Shown in pieces: positions 41,929 through 51,447 of a stretch of DNA of 64,000 bases. Positions within the stretch are counted from its first letter, which is position 1; every line of letters begins with the position of its first letter. Source of the DNA: Ligilactobacillus cholophilus. Lineage in GTDB: Bacteria; Bacillota; Bacilli; Lactobacillales; Lactobacillaceae. The notes beneath the pieces were generated by a model. The model worked only from the letters and a program-made list of their open reading frames with translations, had not been told where the DNA came from and made no database searches. The position numbers and the translations under genes are program-made. The stretch lies in assembly GCF_030389495.1 (NCBI RefSeq), contig NZ_CP127832.1:434001-498000 (forward strand), read 5' to 3'.

Positions 41929-42408
41929 ATGAAAGAAAAGGAAAGTGCAAGAGCTGAAATTCGAATTAGTAAGAGTAAAGTTCTTATTTATATTGTATTG
42001 GCTATTTTTCTAATTATTTTGGGCGCTGTAAGTATTAGTGCAGGATCAGGTGGTGCTGCATTATTGATTTTAGTATTAGGTGTCTTTTGGGGAGTTTATT
42101 GTTTACCATATCTAATTAATATTAATCGGCCATATTTGAAAGTTACTACAAAAGAAATGTTTTATAATCATGCATTTAAGCATCGGATGATTTCACTATC
42201 AAATATAAGAAAAATACAAGTAGTAAATGAAAATCGTAATATTGCGAATAATAAAAATCATTGTAATTTAAAATTAATTTTAAGCACATGCTTGATTCGA
42301 GTATATTTAAGAAATGCTATTCAACCAATTGTAATAAATCCAAGTTATATTGGAAATGCAAATGATTTTGCTAGTTTCAAATTGGCTGTTCAGAAGTGTA
42401 AATTTTGA
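41929..42408 (+). CDS. Membrane protein with PH-like domain, unknown
   Basis: 159 residues. Two membrane spans at about 17-35 (VLIYIVLAIFLIILGAVSI) and 39-62, then a β-rich part (YLKVTTKEMFYNHAFKHRMISLSNIRKIQVV) like the PH-type domains of YdbT/STM3941-like proteins, usually transcribed alone. No specific role known. A weak AGTCTTAAAG precedes the ATG. Ends at the terminator 42419-42453. Confidence 0.75.
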   Translation: MKEKESARAEIRISKSKVLIYIVLAIFLIILGAVSISAGSGGAALLILVLGVFWGVYCLPYLININRPYLKVTTKEMFYNHAFKHRMISLSNIRKIQVVNENRNIANNKNHCNLKLILSTCLIRVYLRNAIQPIVINPSYIGNANDFASFKLAVQKCKF

Positions 42409-42418
42409 TTTTTAATGT

Positions 42419-42453
42419 AAAAAGAACAGTATAAAAAGTACTGTTCTTTTTTT
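42419..42453 (+). terminator. Terminator after gene at 41929
   Basis: AAAGAACAGTA pairs with TACTGTTCTTT, then T. Confidence 0.9.
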
Positions 42454-42488
42454 ATTCAAAAAAATTTTAGAACTTTGCTTAAAGTTCA

Positions 42489-42517
42489 TTGACAAGTTAT
42501 AAAAAAGATGCCATAAT
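42489..42517 (+). promoter_or_regulatory. Promoter of the restriction-modification operon
   Basis: TTGACA (42489-42494), 17 bases, CATAAT (42512-42517), 44 bases before the first gene. Confidence 0.75.
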
Positions 42518-42561
42518 ACAATCATTGAATGAATATTAATTAAAGTTCAAAGGAGGGTGCT

Positions 42562-43116
42562 ATGAAACTTCGTGAAGTTATTGATACCAAAACGGGGTTA
42601 AATTCTAGAGAATTGAAAAAGCAAAATGCAATTTCTTATTCAATTGCTGATTTTAATTATGATTTAAATCAAACCTTTGAAATTTCAAAGTCATCTAGTG
42701 ATGATGCTTTAAATCGAATAACTTTAAAGCAGGGAGATTTAATTGTAAGTTTGCAAGACTTTAAAATGGCAATTGTTTCGCAGAAGAATGCTGGAAAGGT
42801 TTTTTCGCAACGTTTTCTAAGGATTATTCCCAAAAAAGAGTCTAATTTAGATATTCGATATTTATTGTTTATATTTAATCAGTCAACTTTAATTCAAAAA
42901 CAAATTCATAATATGCTTGAAGGAACAGTTCTAAAGTTAATAAAAGAAAGTAATATTTTAAATATTACTATTCAATTACCATCTTTGGAAATACAAGCAA
43001 AAATAGGTAGTTATTATCAATTATTGAAGGAGTTTGAAATTTTAACACAAGAAAAGTTGACGCTTTTAGATAAATTAAGTATGGAGTTATTAAATAATTT
43101 AAATATCGAGAAATAA
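42562..43116 (+). CDS. Half-size type I specificity subunit (HsdS-like)
   Basis: 184 residues, AAAGGAGGG ribosome site. It has one target-recognition domain and one conserved helix: MKLREVIDTKTGLNSRELKK (like the start of the second half of the full HsdS), LKLIKESNILNITIQLPSLEIQAKIGSYYQLLKEFEILTQEKL. The normal protein has two such halves. It opens the operon, 50 bases before hsdR. It may dimerise to make a specificity unit of its own or be a leftover of recombination. Confidence 0.8.
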   Translation: MKLREVIDTKTGLNSRELKKQNAISYSIADFNYDLNQTFEISKSSSDDALNRITLKQGDLIVSLQDFKMAIVSQKNAGKVFSQRFLRIIPKKESNLDIRYLLFIFNQSTLIQKQIHNMLEGTVLKLIKESNILNITIQLPSLEIQAKIGSYYQLLKEFEILTQEKLTLLDKLSMELLNNLNIEK

Positions 43117-43166
43117 TTATTTGATAAAATATTATAGTGTTTAATGTAATTTGGAGAGAGGATACT

Positions 43167-46100
43167 ATGATACATAAAAATGAATTGAAATTTGAGGACA
43201 AATTAATCGATTATCTTGAAAATCTTGGTGGCGAAAAACAATGGGAATATCTTCCTAATATTAGATACACTGAAGAATTATGGGAAAATTTTAAACATAT
43301 TCTTGAAAAAAATAATGCAGATAGTTTAAATCAACCTTTATCGGATACTGAATTTAGTCAGGTTAAGCGTGAAATCAATAATCTAACTACTCCATATAAA
43401 GCAGGAAAATTCTTATATGGATTAGGTGGAGTTTCACAAGTTGAAGTTAATTTAGATGATGGTCGTCATGTATATTTAACAGTTTTTGATCAAGACCAAA
43501 TTGGAGCAGGTAATACCGTTTATCAAGTAGTTAAACAAATTAAACGACCAGCAAAAGTTACAGGAAAACCTCCACGCCGTTTTGATGTTACTTTATTAAT
43601 AAATGGTTTGCCAATCATTCAAATCGAAGAAAAAGCAGATGGACATGATGCACGTGAAGCATTAAGGCAAATGTATCAATATATTGATGAGCAACAATAT
43701 ACGGATATTTTCTCAACGGTTCAAATACTTATTGCAATGACTCCGCATGATGTGCGTTATATGGCAAATACAACAAGTAAATCATTTAATTTAGATTTTT
43801 CATTTAGATGGCAAAATGAAAAAGACAATAAACCAGTTTTAGATTGGAAAGAATTTACAAATCAATTCTTGTCAATTCCAATGGCACATCAAATGGCTAC
43901 TAATTATATGATTTTGGATGGAACCAAAGATAAAGAATCAATTAAAATTATGCGACCATATCAAGTATATGCAACCAAGCGTGTTATTGAAAAAATACGA
44001 ATGCATGATTTTGAAATGGGACCTCAAGAATTAGGCTATGTATGGCATACAACTGGTTCTGGAAAGACAATTACATCCTTTAAGACGGCATGGTTAGCAC
44101 AACGTTTAGCTAAGGTGGATAAGGTTGTTTTCTTAGTTGATCGAGTTGCATTAACAAATCAGACTGTTGATAAGTATAATGCGTATGATCCTGATGGTGA
44201 TGCAAAAGATGGTGTCATAATGGATACGGCGAATATTGGAGTATTGTCTCGTAGATTGAAAGAGAAGAAAAATGGGATTATTGTTACTTCAACTCAAAAA
44301 ATGGATCGTTTAATTTCACAGAAAAAAGATTTTAAATATGATAAAAATGTTGTATTTATTGTCGATGAAGCGCATCGTTCAACCGCTGGTGATATGATTC
44401 AAAGAATAAAAAAGGCTTTTCCTAATTCTGGATGGGTTGGATATACTGGAACTCCAATTTTTGATAAAGATATTGATTCAAAAGATAAGGAAAAGATTAC
44501 AACTTACAAGATATTTGGCGAACCATTACATCGTTATACTATTCGTGATGCAATTAAAGACAAGAACGTTTTAGGATTTAAGGTTGATTTTGAAACTACA
44601 TTGTCTGAAAAAGTATTACGAAATGAATATCTTCCTAAATACTTTGAAGAAAAATATCCAAAATGGACAAGTGAACAAATTAATGAACGAATTGAAAGAC
44701 TACCAGTTGAAGAAATGGATGATACAGTTACTTCAAGTGTATTTGATATGAATGAAAAACACGTTCAGTTAGTAGTTAAAGATGTTCTTGAAAAATGGGA
44801 AAAACGTTCTTGCAAGCGGAGATATAATGCGCTTTTTACTACTCATGTAGGTGGTGGTAAGGCTTCAACTCCAATGGCAATGATGTTTTATCATGAATTT
44901 AAGAAACAAAATGCAAAAATGGACAATCCATTGAAAATTGCTGTTACATTCAGTCAAGATACATCAAATGGTAAAAATCAATTAAATACTAATAAAAGTT
45001 TATTTGAAGTAATAAATGATTATAATGTTGAATTTGGTACAACATATGATATGCAATCAACTAAAGGATATACCGATGACGTTATTTCTCGTTTAAATAA
45101 GACTGCTAAGGATGGGAAATATTTAGATTTAGTAATTGTAATAGACCAATTACTTACAGGATTTGATGCTCCAGAATTAAATACTTTATATGTTGATCGA
45201 ACATTAAAAGGTGCTAATCTAATTCAAGCATACTCACGGACTAATCGAGTTCATAATATGCAAACGAAACCATTTGGACGAATTGTAAATTACCGTTGGC
45301 CACATCATTCAGAAGTATTAATGAATAATGCGTTGGAGATATATGCAAATCGTGATTCAGCTAATGTACAGGAAAGTTTAGTAGAAGGCGTTGATGCAGA
45401 AGGAAATAACACTGGAATAATTGCATTATCATATGATGAAGTGTTGAACAAATTAAAACCAGTTGTAAAATCTTTGAAGAAACTCACTGAAAACTTTACC
45501 CATGTTCCGGATAAACTTGAAAGTGAAAATCAAATGTTATCACATTTAAGAACATATAATAATTTAATGTCTCAAGCTAAACAAGATGATCGTTACGATG
45601 AAAGTCATCCTGAAAAATTACTCAATCAAATTGGATTGAATTGCGATGATGAAGAACGACTTACAACAGTTTTAGCTAATGATTTAAAAGAGGCAATTGC
45701 AGATAAACGAAACATTGATCCAATTGAAATTTCATTAGAAATGGAACATGTGAAAGATATTGAAGTTAATTATGATTATCTGCAAGAATTGATCGCTCAA
45801 TATGCAAATCAATTACATAATGGAGAAAATAAAGATGCCGAAGATACAAGAGAGGAAATTGATCGTATTGTAAGTCAAATTCCTGATAGAAAATATGCAA
45901 GTCAAATTAATGGCTTTAATGATGCATTGAGAGCAGGAAATATTACGATCAATGTTTATCCAATTTCTCCAAATGATGTTAAAGATTTAATTTTAAATAA
46001 TGCAGACAAAGGGCAACGTGAAGAAATATTAAAATTTAAGAAAAAATGGGGCTTAATTGATATTCATGATTCATACCTTTTAAACGATATGATTGAAAAT

Positions 46101-46286
46101 CACATTGAAGGTGCTGATGATATGAATAACAGTGGAGAATTAAAAAACATTATAAAAGAAGCATCGGCAGTATATAGTACTGATGCAGAGGATGAAGAAA
46201 TTCGTTCAAAATCAAGAATTAAGTACCGAAATAGTTTAAGACAAGCAATTACTGAATTTGCTGATGAAATGAAGAAGAAATATTAA
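43167..46286 (+). CDS. hsdR: Type I restriction enzyme R subunit
   Basis: 1039 residues from ATG 43167, after GGAGAGAGG. The N-terminal nuclease has RFDVTLLINGLPIIQIEEKADG (the E-x-K active site). The motor domain has GYVWHTTGSGKTITSFKTAW (Walker A), VFIVDEAHRS (motif II), VGYTGTPIFD (motif III) and QAYSRTNRVHN (motif VI). The C-terminus is helical and binds the methylase. It translocates and cuts DNA lacking the methyl mark. It lies 11 bases before hsdM. Confidence 0.96.
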   Translation: MIHKNELKFEDKLIDYLENLGGEKQWEYLPNIRYTEELWENFKHILEKNNADSLNQPLSDTEFSQVKREINNLTTPYKAGKFLYGLGGVSQVEVNLDDGRHVYLTVFDQDQIGAGNTVYQVVKQIKRPAKVTGKPPRRFDVTLLINGLPIIQIEEKADGHDAREALRQMYQYIDEQQYTDIFSTVQILIAMTPHDVRYMANTTSKSFNLDFSFRWQNEKDNKPVLDWKEFTNQFLSIPMAHQMATNYMILDGTKDKESIKIMRPYQVYATKRVIEKIRMHDFEMGPQELGYVWHTTGSGKTITSFKTAWLAQRLAKVDKVVFLVDRVALTNQTVDKYNAYDPDGDAKDGVIMDTANIGVLSRRLKEKKNGIIVTSTQKMDRLISQKKDFKYDKNVVFIVDEAHRSTAGDMIQRIKKAFPNSGWVGYTGTPIFDKDIDSKDKEKITTYKIFGEPLHRYTIRDAIKDKNVLGFKVDFETTLSEKVLRNEYLPKYFEEKYPKWTSEQINERIERLPVEEMDDTVTSSVFDMNEKHVQLVVKDVLEKWEKRSCKRRYNALFTTHVGGGKASTPMAMMFYHEFKKQNAKMDNPLKIAVTFSQDTSNGKNQLNTNKSLFEVINDYNVEFGTTYDMQSTKGYTDDVISRLNKTAKDGKYLDLVIVIDQLLTGFDAPELNTLYVDRTLKGANLIQAYSRTNRVHNMQTKPFGRIVNYRWPHHSEVLMNNALEIYANRDSANVQESLVEGVDAEGNNTGIIALSYDEVLNKLKPVVKSLKKLTENFTHVPDKLESENQMLSHLRTYNNLMSQAKQDDRYDESHPEKLLNQIGLNCDDEERLTTVLANDLKEAIADKRNIDPIEISLEMEHVKDIEVNYDYLQELIAQYANQLHNGENKDAEDTREEIDRIVSQIPDRKYASQINGFNDALRAGNITINVYPISPNDVKDLILNNADKGQREEILKFKKKWGLIDIHDSYLLNDMIENHIEGADDMNNSGELKNIIKEASAVYSTDAEDEEIRSKSRIKYRNSLRQAITEFADEMKKKY

Positions 46287-46297
46287 GGTGGTAAGTT

Positions 46298-47941
46298 ATG
46301 ACAGAATCAAGACAAGAACAAGTTAAAAACATTACAAACGAAATTTGGGCAATGGCAAATGAATTACGTGGAAACATGGATGCAAGCGAATATCGTAATT
46401 ATATTTTAGGTTTCATGTTTTATCGTTATTTGTCAGAACATCAAGAAAAATACATTTTTGATCAAGATTTATTAGACATCGAGGATGGAGAATCAGTAAA
46501 TGATGCATATTTGGAAATTCCTGAAGATGAAATCAAGGATTATCTTGAAGATATTTCAAGTAATTTAGGATATGCAATTGCACCTCAAGACACATGGGCA
46601 ACAATTACTAAAAAAGTATCTGAAAATACAATTATTCCATCTGATTTTCAAAATATGTTTGATGATTTTAATGAAAATGCAAAATTGAATCCAAATGCAG
46701 AAAGAGATTTCCGTGGGATTTTTGATGATGTAAATTTAGGCAATAGTCGATTAGGAAACGATACAACATCACGTGCAAAATCATTAGCAAAAATTGTAGA
46801 ATTAGTTGATCATTTTACATATCAAGATGAAGCTGGTCATGATATTCTTGGCGATGTTTATGAATATTTAATTGCCCAATTTGCTGGAAATTCAGGAAAA
46901 AAAGCAGGAGAATTTTATACTCCTCACCAAGTATCTAAGGTACTCGCAAAATTAGTTACATTAGATATGAACAACGATGCTTCTTTTTCTGTTTATGACC
47001 CTGCGATGGGATCAGGTTCGCTACTTTTAACAGTAGATGATGAAGCTAAAAAGAAAGAAAAGAAGATAGTTTCTTTCTATGGTCAAGAATTAAATACAAC
47101 AACATATAATCTTGCGCGTATGAACTTAATGATGCATGATGTTGAATATCGAAATATGACTTTAAAAAATGCTGATAGTTTGGAACTTGATTGGCCAGTA
47201 GGTCCAGATGCTCAAGGAATTGAACATCCAATTATGTTTGATGCTGTTGTTGAAAATCCACCATATTCAGCTCGTTGGGATAATAATGAAAATAAATTGA
47301 AAGATTCACGTTTCAAACCTTATGGTGCATTAGCACCAAAGACAAAGGCAGATTATGCATTCTTGTTACATGGACTTTATCATTTGAAATCTGATGGGAC
47401 AATGGCAATTGTTTTACCTCATGGCGTACTTTTCCGTGGAGCAAAAGAAGGTAAGATTCGTCAAGCCTTAATTGAAAAGAACCAGTTGGATGCAGTAATT
47501 GGAATGCCAGCTAACTTATTCTATAATACGTCAATTCCAACTGTTATCTTGGTTTTGAAGAAACAACGTGAACGTAGAGATATCTTATTTATTGATGCAA
47601 GTAAGAACTTTGAAAAGGGTAAAAATCAAAATACTTTGCGTGATGAAGATATTGATAAAATTATCCAAGCATATAAAGAGCGAAAGGATATTGATAAGTT
47701 TGCACATGTTGCAGATTTAGATGAAATTAAAGAAAATGACTTTAATCTCAACATTCCACGTTATGTTGATACCTTTGAAGAAGAACCTCCCGTTGATATC
47801 AAGAAAGTATCTCAAGAACTTCAAGATATTAACAAAAAAATTAAGGAAACTGAAAGTGAATTCTTATCAATGGTGGATGAATTGCAAATAACTGATGAGT
47901 CAAAAGACATTATTCAAGCCATCAAGGAGGCATTTAAATAA
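46298..47941 (+). CDS. hsdM: Type I DNA methylase M subunit
   Basis: 547 residues, AAGGTGG ribosome site. N-terminal helical domain (EIWAMANELRGNMDASEYRNYILGFMFYRYLSE); methylase domain with GEFYTPHQVSKVLA, SAM-binding VYDPAMGSGSLLL and catalytic NPPYSARWD, the adenine N6 type. C-terminal helices contact HsdS. Its stop overlaps the hsdS start (TAATG), ensuring coupled translation. Confidence 0.97.
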   Translation: MTESRQEQVKNITNEIWAMANELRGNMDASEYRNYILGFMFYRYLSEHQEKYIFDQDLLDIEDGESVNDAYLEIPEDEIKDYLEDISSNLGYAIAPQDTWATITKKVSENTIIPSDFQNMFDDFNENAKLNPNAERDFRGIFDDVNLGNSRLGNDTTSRAKSLAKIVELVDHFTYQDEAGHDILGDVYEYLIAQFAGNSGKKAGEFYTPHQVSKVLAKLVTLDMNNDASFSVYDPAMGSGSLLLTVDDEAKKKEKKIVSFYGQELNTTTYNLARMNLMMHDVEYRNMTLKNADSLELDWPVGPDAQGIEHPIMFDAVVENPPYSARWDNNENKLKDSRFKPYGALAPKTKADYAFLLHGLYHLKSDGTMAIVLPHGVLFRGAKEGKIRQALIEKNQLDAVIGMPANLFYNTSIPTVILVLKKQRERRDILFIDASKNFEKGKNQNTLRDEDIDKIIQAYKERKDIDKFAHVADLDEIKENDFNLNIPRYVDTFEEEPPVDIKKVSQELQDINKKIKETESEFLSMVDELQITDESKDIIQAIKEAFK

Positions 47942-49074
47942 TGGTAAAAACTAATCAAGAAGAACAAAGAAAAGCGCCAATTCTTCGTTTTAAAGGGTTT
48001 ACTAATGATTGGGAGCAAAGAATGGTATCTGATATAGGGAAAATAGTTGGAGGTGGTACACCTTCAACTAAAAATCCTAAATTTTGGAATGGCAATATTA
48101 ATTGGTTTTCGCCAAATGAAATTAATATAAAAAGATATGTTACTGAAAGTAATAAAAAAATTACAAAAGAAGGATTAAAAAAAAGTTCAGCAAAAATTTT
48201 ACCTGCTAAAAATACAATATTATTTACAAGTAGGGCTACTATTGGAGAAATGGCACTTTTAACAATAGATTCAGCAACCAATCAAGGATTTCAATCGTTT
48301 GTTTTAAATAATAACGTTTCTCGATATTTTATTTTTTCATTACAAAATAAAATAAAAAAAATTGCATTAAAAAAAGCATCTGGTTCTACATTTTTAGAAA
48401 TTTCAAAAAAAGAAGTAGAAAAAATTAAAATAAATATTCCTTCTCTTAAAGAGCAAAAAAAAATAGCAAATTTATTTAAATTAGTTGATGACTATCTAGC
48501 TTTATATGAACGAAAAGCTAATTATTATAATTGCTTATTTTTAAATTTAAAAAAAATATTTTTTGCCAAAAATAAAAAAACTAAATCCTTAATTGAATTG
48601 ATTGACATAAAAACCGGATATAGAAATTCTGAAGATAACATTGAAAAAGGTAAATATTTATTTTTTGATAGATCGGTTGAAGTAAAAAAATTAGATGAAT
48701 TTGATTTTGATGAAGAAGCAATTATTTTGCCTGGTGAAGGTCAAACATTTTATCCTAAATATATTAATGACAAATACGCTTTGCATCAACGGTCATATAG
48801 TTTGTTTAATTTTAAAAACATTTATCCAAAATATCTATATTATTTTCTTACAACTCAAAGCAATAATTTTTTGAAATATTCAGTAGGTACTACTGTACCT
48901 TCTCTTAGAAAATCAACATTTAAACATATTAATGTTCCAATTAAATCAATGAATACACAAATTCAATATGCAACAATTTTAGAAAAAATCGAAATTATTA
49001 TCGATGAAAACCTAAACAAAATAAATTCTTTAAAACAAATAAAAAAAGAACTATTAGATACTATGTTTATCTAA
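47941..49074 (+). CDS. hsdS: Type I specificity subunit, expressed copy
   Basis: 377 residues. Two recognition domains: the first opens with RFKGFTNDWEQRMVSDIG and VGGGTPSTKNPKFWNG, the second with SLIELIDIKTGYRNSEDN; conserved helices after each (LKEQKKIANLFKLVDDYLALYERK; SLKQIKKELLDTMFI). It sets which DNA site the complex methylates. Its 5' part (around 47986-48021) and 3' end (49033-49070) are inversely repeated in the silent copy at 50113-51315. The second half lacks the RFKGFT connector, so this copy is probably already a recombinant. Confidence 0.95.
   Translation: MVKTNQEEQRKAPILRFKGFTNDWEQRMVSDIGKIVGGGTPSTKNPKFWNGNINWFSPNEINIKRYVTESNKKITKEGLKKSSAKILPAKNTILFTSRATIGEMALLTIDSATNQGFQSFVLNNNVSRYFIFSLQNKIKKIALKKASGSTFLEISKKEVEKIKINIPSLKEQKKIANLFKLVDDYLALYERKANYYNCLFLNLKKIFFAKNKKTKSLIELIDIKTGYRNSEDNIEKGKYLFFDRSVEVKKLDEFDFDEEAIILPGEGQTFYPKYINDKYALHQRSYSLFNFKNIYPKYLYYFLTTQSNNFLKYSVGTTVPSLRKSTFKHINVPIKSMNTQIQYATILEKIEIIIDENLNKINSLKQIKKELLDTMFI
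49033..49070 (+). repeat. Inverted repeat at hsdS 3' end (partner 50117-50154)
   Basis: 38 bp with one mismatch to the reverse complement of 50117-50154; encodes KQIKKELLDTMF in both copies. A crossover here would exchange the 3' ends. Confidence 0.85.
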
Positions 49075-49082
49075 TTACAATT

Positions 49083-49140
49083 AACCTCTCATAATAAAGG
49101 TGGCACTAAGCCAAAATAAATTTTATTATGGGAGGTTTTT
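49083..49140 (+). terminator. Hairpin ending hsdS and covering the recombinase ribosome site
   Basis: AACCTCTCATAATAAA (49083-49098) pairs over 16 bp (one G-U) with TTTATTATGGGAGGTT (49122-49137), followed by T. GGGAGG in the 3' arm is the ribosome site for the recombinase ATG at 49143. The structure therefore both terminates the operon and hides the start of the recombinase in read-through RNA. Confidence 0.75.
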
Positions 49141-49142
49141 CT

Positions 49143-50066
49143 ATGCCAAGAAAAACAAAATCACAATATTTACATGAATACTTTAAATCATGGGTAAAAT
49201 TATATAAGGTTGGAGCAATTCGAGATGTTACTTTGCAAAAATACTGGGTAACATATCGTCAAATCAAAGGATTAGAACCTGATTTAAAAATGGGCGAACT
49301 AACTAGACAAACCTATCAAGAGTTATTAAACAAATATGCTGAAACACATGAACGACAAACTGTTATGGACTTTCACCATCAAGTTAAAGCGGCAATTTTA
49401 GATGCTTACGATGATGGAATCATTAAACATGATCCAACACGTCGAGCAATTATCAAGGGAAAGAATCCTAAAAAAAAGAAGCCTAAATTTTTGAGTGAAT
49501 TTGAATTAAAACTACTTTTAAAAGAATTAAATCTTGGTGATAAACCATCATTAGATTGGTTAGTTTTACTAATTTCAAAAACAGGCTTACGTTTTGCAGA
49601 AGCCTTAGGCGTTACACCAAATGATTTTGACTTTGAACAACAAACACTATCAATTACTAAAACTTGGAATTACAAGGATAAAAAAGGTGGTTTTCAACCT
49701 ACTAAAAATAAATCTTCTATTCGTAAAATCCAGTTAGATTGGAAATTATGTATGCAATTTAGTGGGTTAATTAGAGATTTAGATCCAACTAAACCAATTT
49801 TTATTACTAAAAGAATATATAATTCAACAATTAACTATTTTCTTGAAAAGAAATGTAAAAAAGCTGATGTACCTGTGATTTCAGTTCATGGATTAAGACA
49901 TACACATGCATCTCTTTTATTATATGCAGGTGTTTCAACTGCAAGTGTAGCTAAAAGATTAGGTCATGCAGATATGACAACTACACAAAATACATATATT
50001 CATATAATTGAAGAGCTTGAAAATCAAGATAATGATAAAATAATGCGTCATTTAGCAATGCTTTAA
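49143..50066 (+). CDS. Tyrosine recombinase of the hsdS inversion system
   Basis: 307 residues from ATG 49143. Arg in SKTGLRFAEALGVTPNDF, HGLRHTHASLLLYAG, RLGHADMTTTQNTYIH with the nucleophile Tyr; N-terminal core-binding domain. It lies between the active hsdS and an opposite-facing silent hsdS, the arrangement of phase-variable type I systems (as in Streptococcus and other lactobacilli), where it inverts hsdS segments to change methylation specificity. Confidence 0.92.
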   Translation: MPRKTKSQYLHEYFKSWVKLYKVGAIRDVTLQKYWVTYRQIKGLEPDLKMGELTRQTYQELLNKYAETHERQTVMDFHHQVKAAILDAYDDGIIKHDPTRRAIIKGKNPKKKKPKFLSEFELKLLLKELNLGDKPSLDWLVLLISKTGLRFAEALGVTPNDFDFEQQTLSITKTWNYKDKKGGFQPTKNKSSIRKIQLDWKLCMQFSGLIRDLDPTKPIFITKRIYNSTINYFLEKKCKKADVPVISVHGLRHTHASLLLYAGVSTASVAKRLGHADMTTTQNTYIHIIEELENQDNDKIMRHLAML

Positions 50067-50072
50067 TATATA

Positions 50073-50109
50073 TAAAACGACTTACCAGTTATTTGGCAAG
50101 TCGTTTTTT
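50073..50109. terminator. Bidirectional terminator between recombinase and silent hsdS
   Basis: AAAACGACTTACC pairs with GGCAAGTCGTTTT (one mismatch), between convergent genes. Confidence 0.8.
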
Positions 50110-50112
50110 AAT

Positions 50113-51315
50113 TTAAATAAACATAGTATCTAAAAGTTCTTTTTTTATTTGTTTGATTTGTTTTAATTTACTTTCATATAAAGTAATAAGTTTATTTATG
50201 TTATTTAGTACTATCCCAATTTTTCTTTGCTCAGGAAAAATGGTTATCCAAACATTTATTTGACTTAAAGATTCCATAGTTAATTTATATCTACCTGAAC
50301 CAACAAGATATTTAAAATAGTTAATTTTTTTAATTGTTCCTACTAAAAAGTTTCCATCATTATTTTTGATATTGATTTTAAGCACATGAGTATGATTATT
50401 AGCCCATATTTTTCCTGTAACAAAGGAAATTGGATAATTTTTAATGTCATTTGCCCCATCTTCAGCAATTAAGATGTAATTTCCATCATGAGTGTAGCCA
50501 GAAACATATCCTTGAACTCCATTTGCACCGTAATAGGGTGTTAAACCTTTTTTTCTATCTTGTCGTTTTACAGGTTTTCTTTTGTTATCTTCTCTATAAC
50601 AAATAGTTAATAAATTTCTTTGCTCCCAAGCATTTGTAAAGCCTTTAAAACGTAAATTAGGATATTTATTTTTAGCAAATAGATTATCTAAAAAATATTT
50701 TTTTATTTGTGAAAGTAGTTTAATTTTTCGCTCATATAAAGTAAGTATTTTATCTAATGTCTCAGATAATTTAGAAATGAGTATCTGTTCTTTTAGGTTT
50801 GGAATCTGAACTTTTATATTTTGTATTAATTTTTTGTTGAGTCCTCCTCTAGAACCTGCCCCAGATGACAAACTTCTAAGCTCAAAATATCTTTTTTCCA
50901 AGTTGTAAAATATAAATCCATAATAGTCTTCGCTAATTGGAATAATTCCTGCTAAAGATTGATTAATAGTTAATTCGATGTTGTTAATAGCAACCTTACC
51001 GCGAGTTTTACCTTGCCCTGCTAGTGCTATTAATACTGAATTTTCAGGAACAAATTTTGCGCTTGAATTTTCTAATCCAAGTTTTGTAATTAATTTATCG
51101 GTTTTATAAATTCTTTTTTTATTTATTTCTCCTGATGACATCCAGGGAATATTTCCATCCCAATATTGATTTTTTTTAGTTGATGGAGTACCCCCAACAA
51201 TGATATTAGCAAGATCAGATAACTTACGTTTGCTCCCAAGCATTATGTTGAAGATTTGAAATATAGAATCATTAAAAAGCCAATAATTATTTTTACCTAT
51301 AAATCCTTTATACAA
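50113..51315 (-). CDS. Silent inverted hsdS cassette
   Basis: 400 codons, but with only a TTG start and no ribosome site, so probably not translated in this orientation. First recognition domain: KLSDLANIIVGGTPSTKKNQYWDG; second after the connector RFKGFTNAWEQRN (internal repeat near 50617-50653). It ends in KQIKKELLDTMFI as the active copy does. At its 5' edge TTGGGAGCAAA (51229-51239) matches the hsdS repeat, but the next bases contain one extra base relative to the in-frame WEQ-R/K-L/V-S-D pattern. A donor of recognition domains. Confidence 0.85.
   Translation of the reverse strand: MYKGFIGKNNYWLFNDSIFQIFNIMLGSKRKLSDLANIIVGGTPSTKKNQYWDGNIPWMSSGEINKKRIYKTDKLITKLGLENSSAKFVPENSVLIALAGQGKTRGKVAINNIELTINQSLAGIIPISEDYYGFIFYNLEKRYFELRSLSSGAGSRGGLNKKLIQNIKVQIPNLKEQILISKLSETLDKILTLYERKIKLLSQIKKYFLDNLFAKNKYPNLRFKGFTNAWEQRNLLTICYREDNKRKPVKRQDRKKGLTPYYGANGVQGYVSGYTHDGNYILIAEDGANDIKNYPISFVTGKIWANNHTHVLKINIKNNDGNFLVGTIKKINYFKYLVGSGRYKLTMESLSQINVWITIFPEQRKIGIVLNNINKLITLYESKLKQIKQIKKELLDTMFI
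50617..50653 (-). repeat. Inverted repeat RFKGFTNAWEQ (partner about 47986-48021)
   Basis: The minus strand reads CGTTTTAAAGGCTTTACAA and then ATGCTTGGGAGCAAAGAA, matching the hsdS 5' end except for about three bases. Probable crossover site. Confidence 0.8.
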
Positions 51316-51447
51316 TCGCTCATAATTTTCTTTTTATAAGTATCATTGGATATAAGTAAAGTTAGTTAAGCTAACAATTAACTTAATTAACATATTGATT
51401 TTTTGAATAAAACTATTTATACTTGTTGCAAAAGTTAGTTAAAAAGA
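51316..51447. other. AT-rich intergenic without gene
   Basis: Holds overlapping inverted words (GTTAG, CTAAC, TTAACTTAATTAA) near 51361-51392 and AAAAGTTAGTTAAAAAG before the first small ORF. Probably the promoter region of the small peptides and ABC genes; no clear consensus. Confidence 0.35.
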
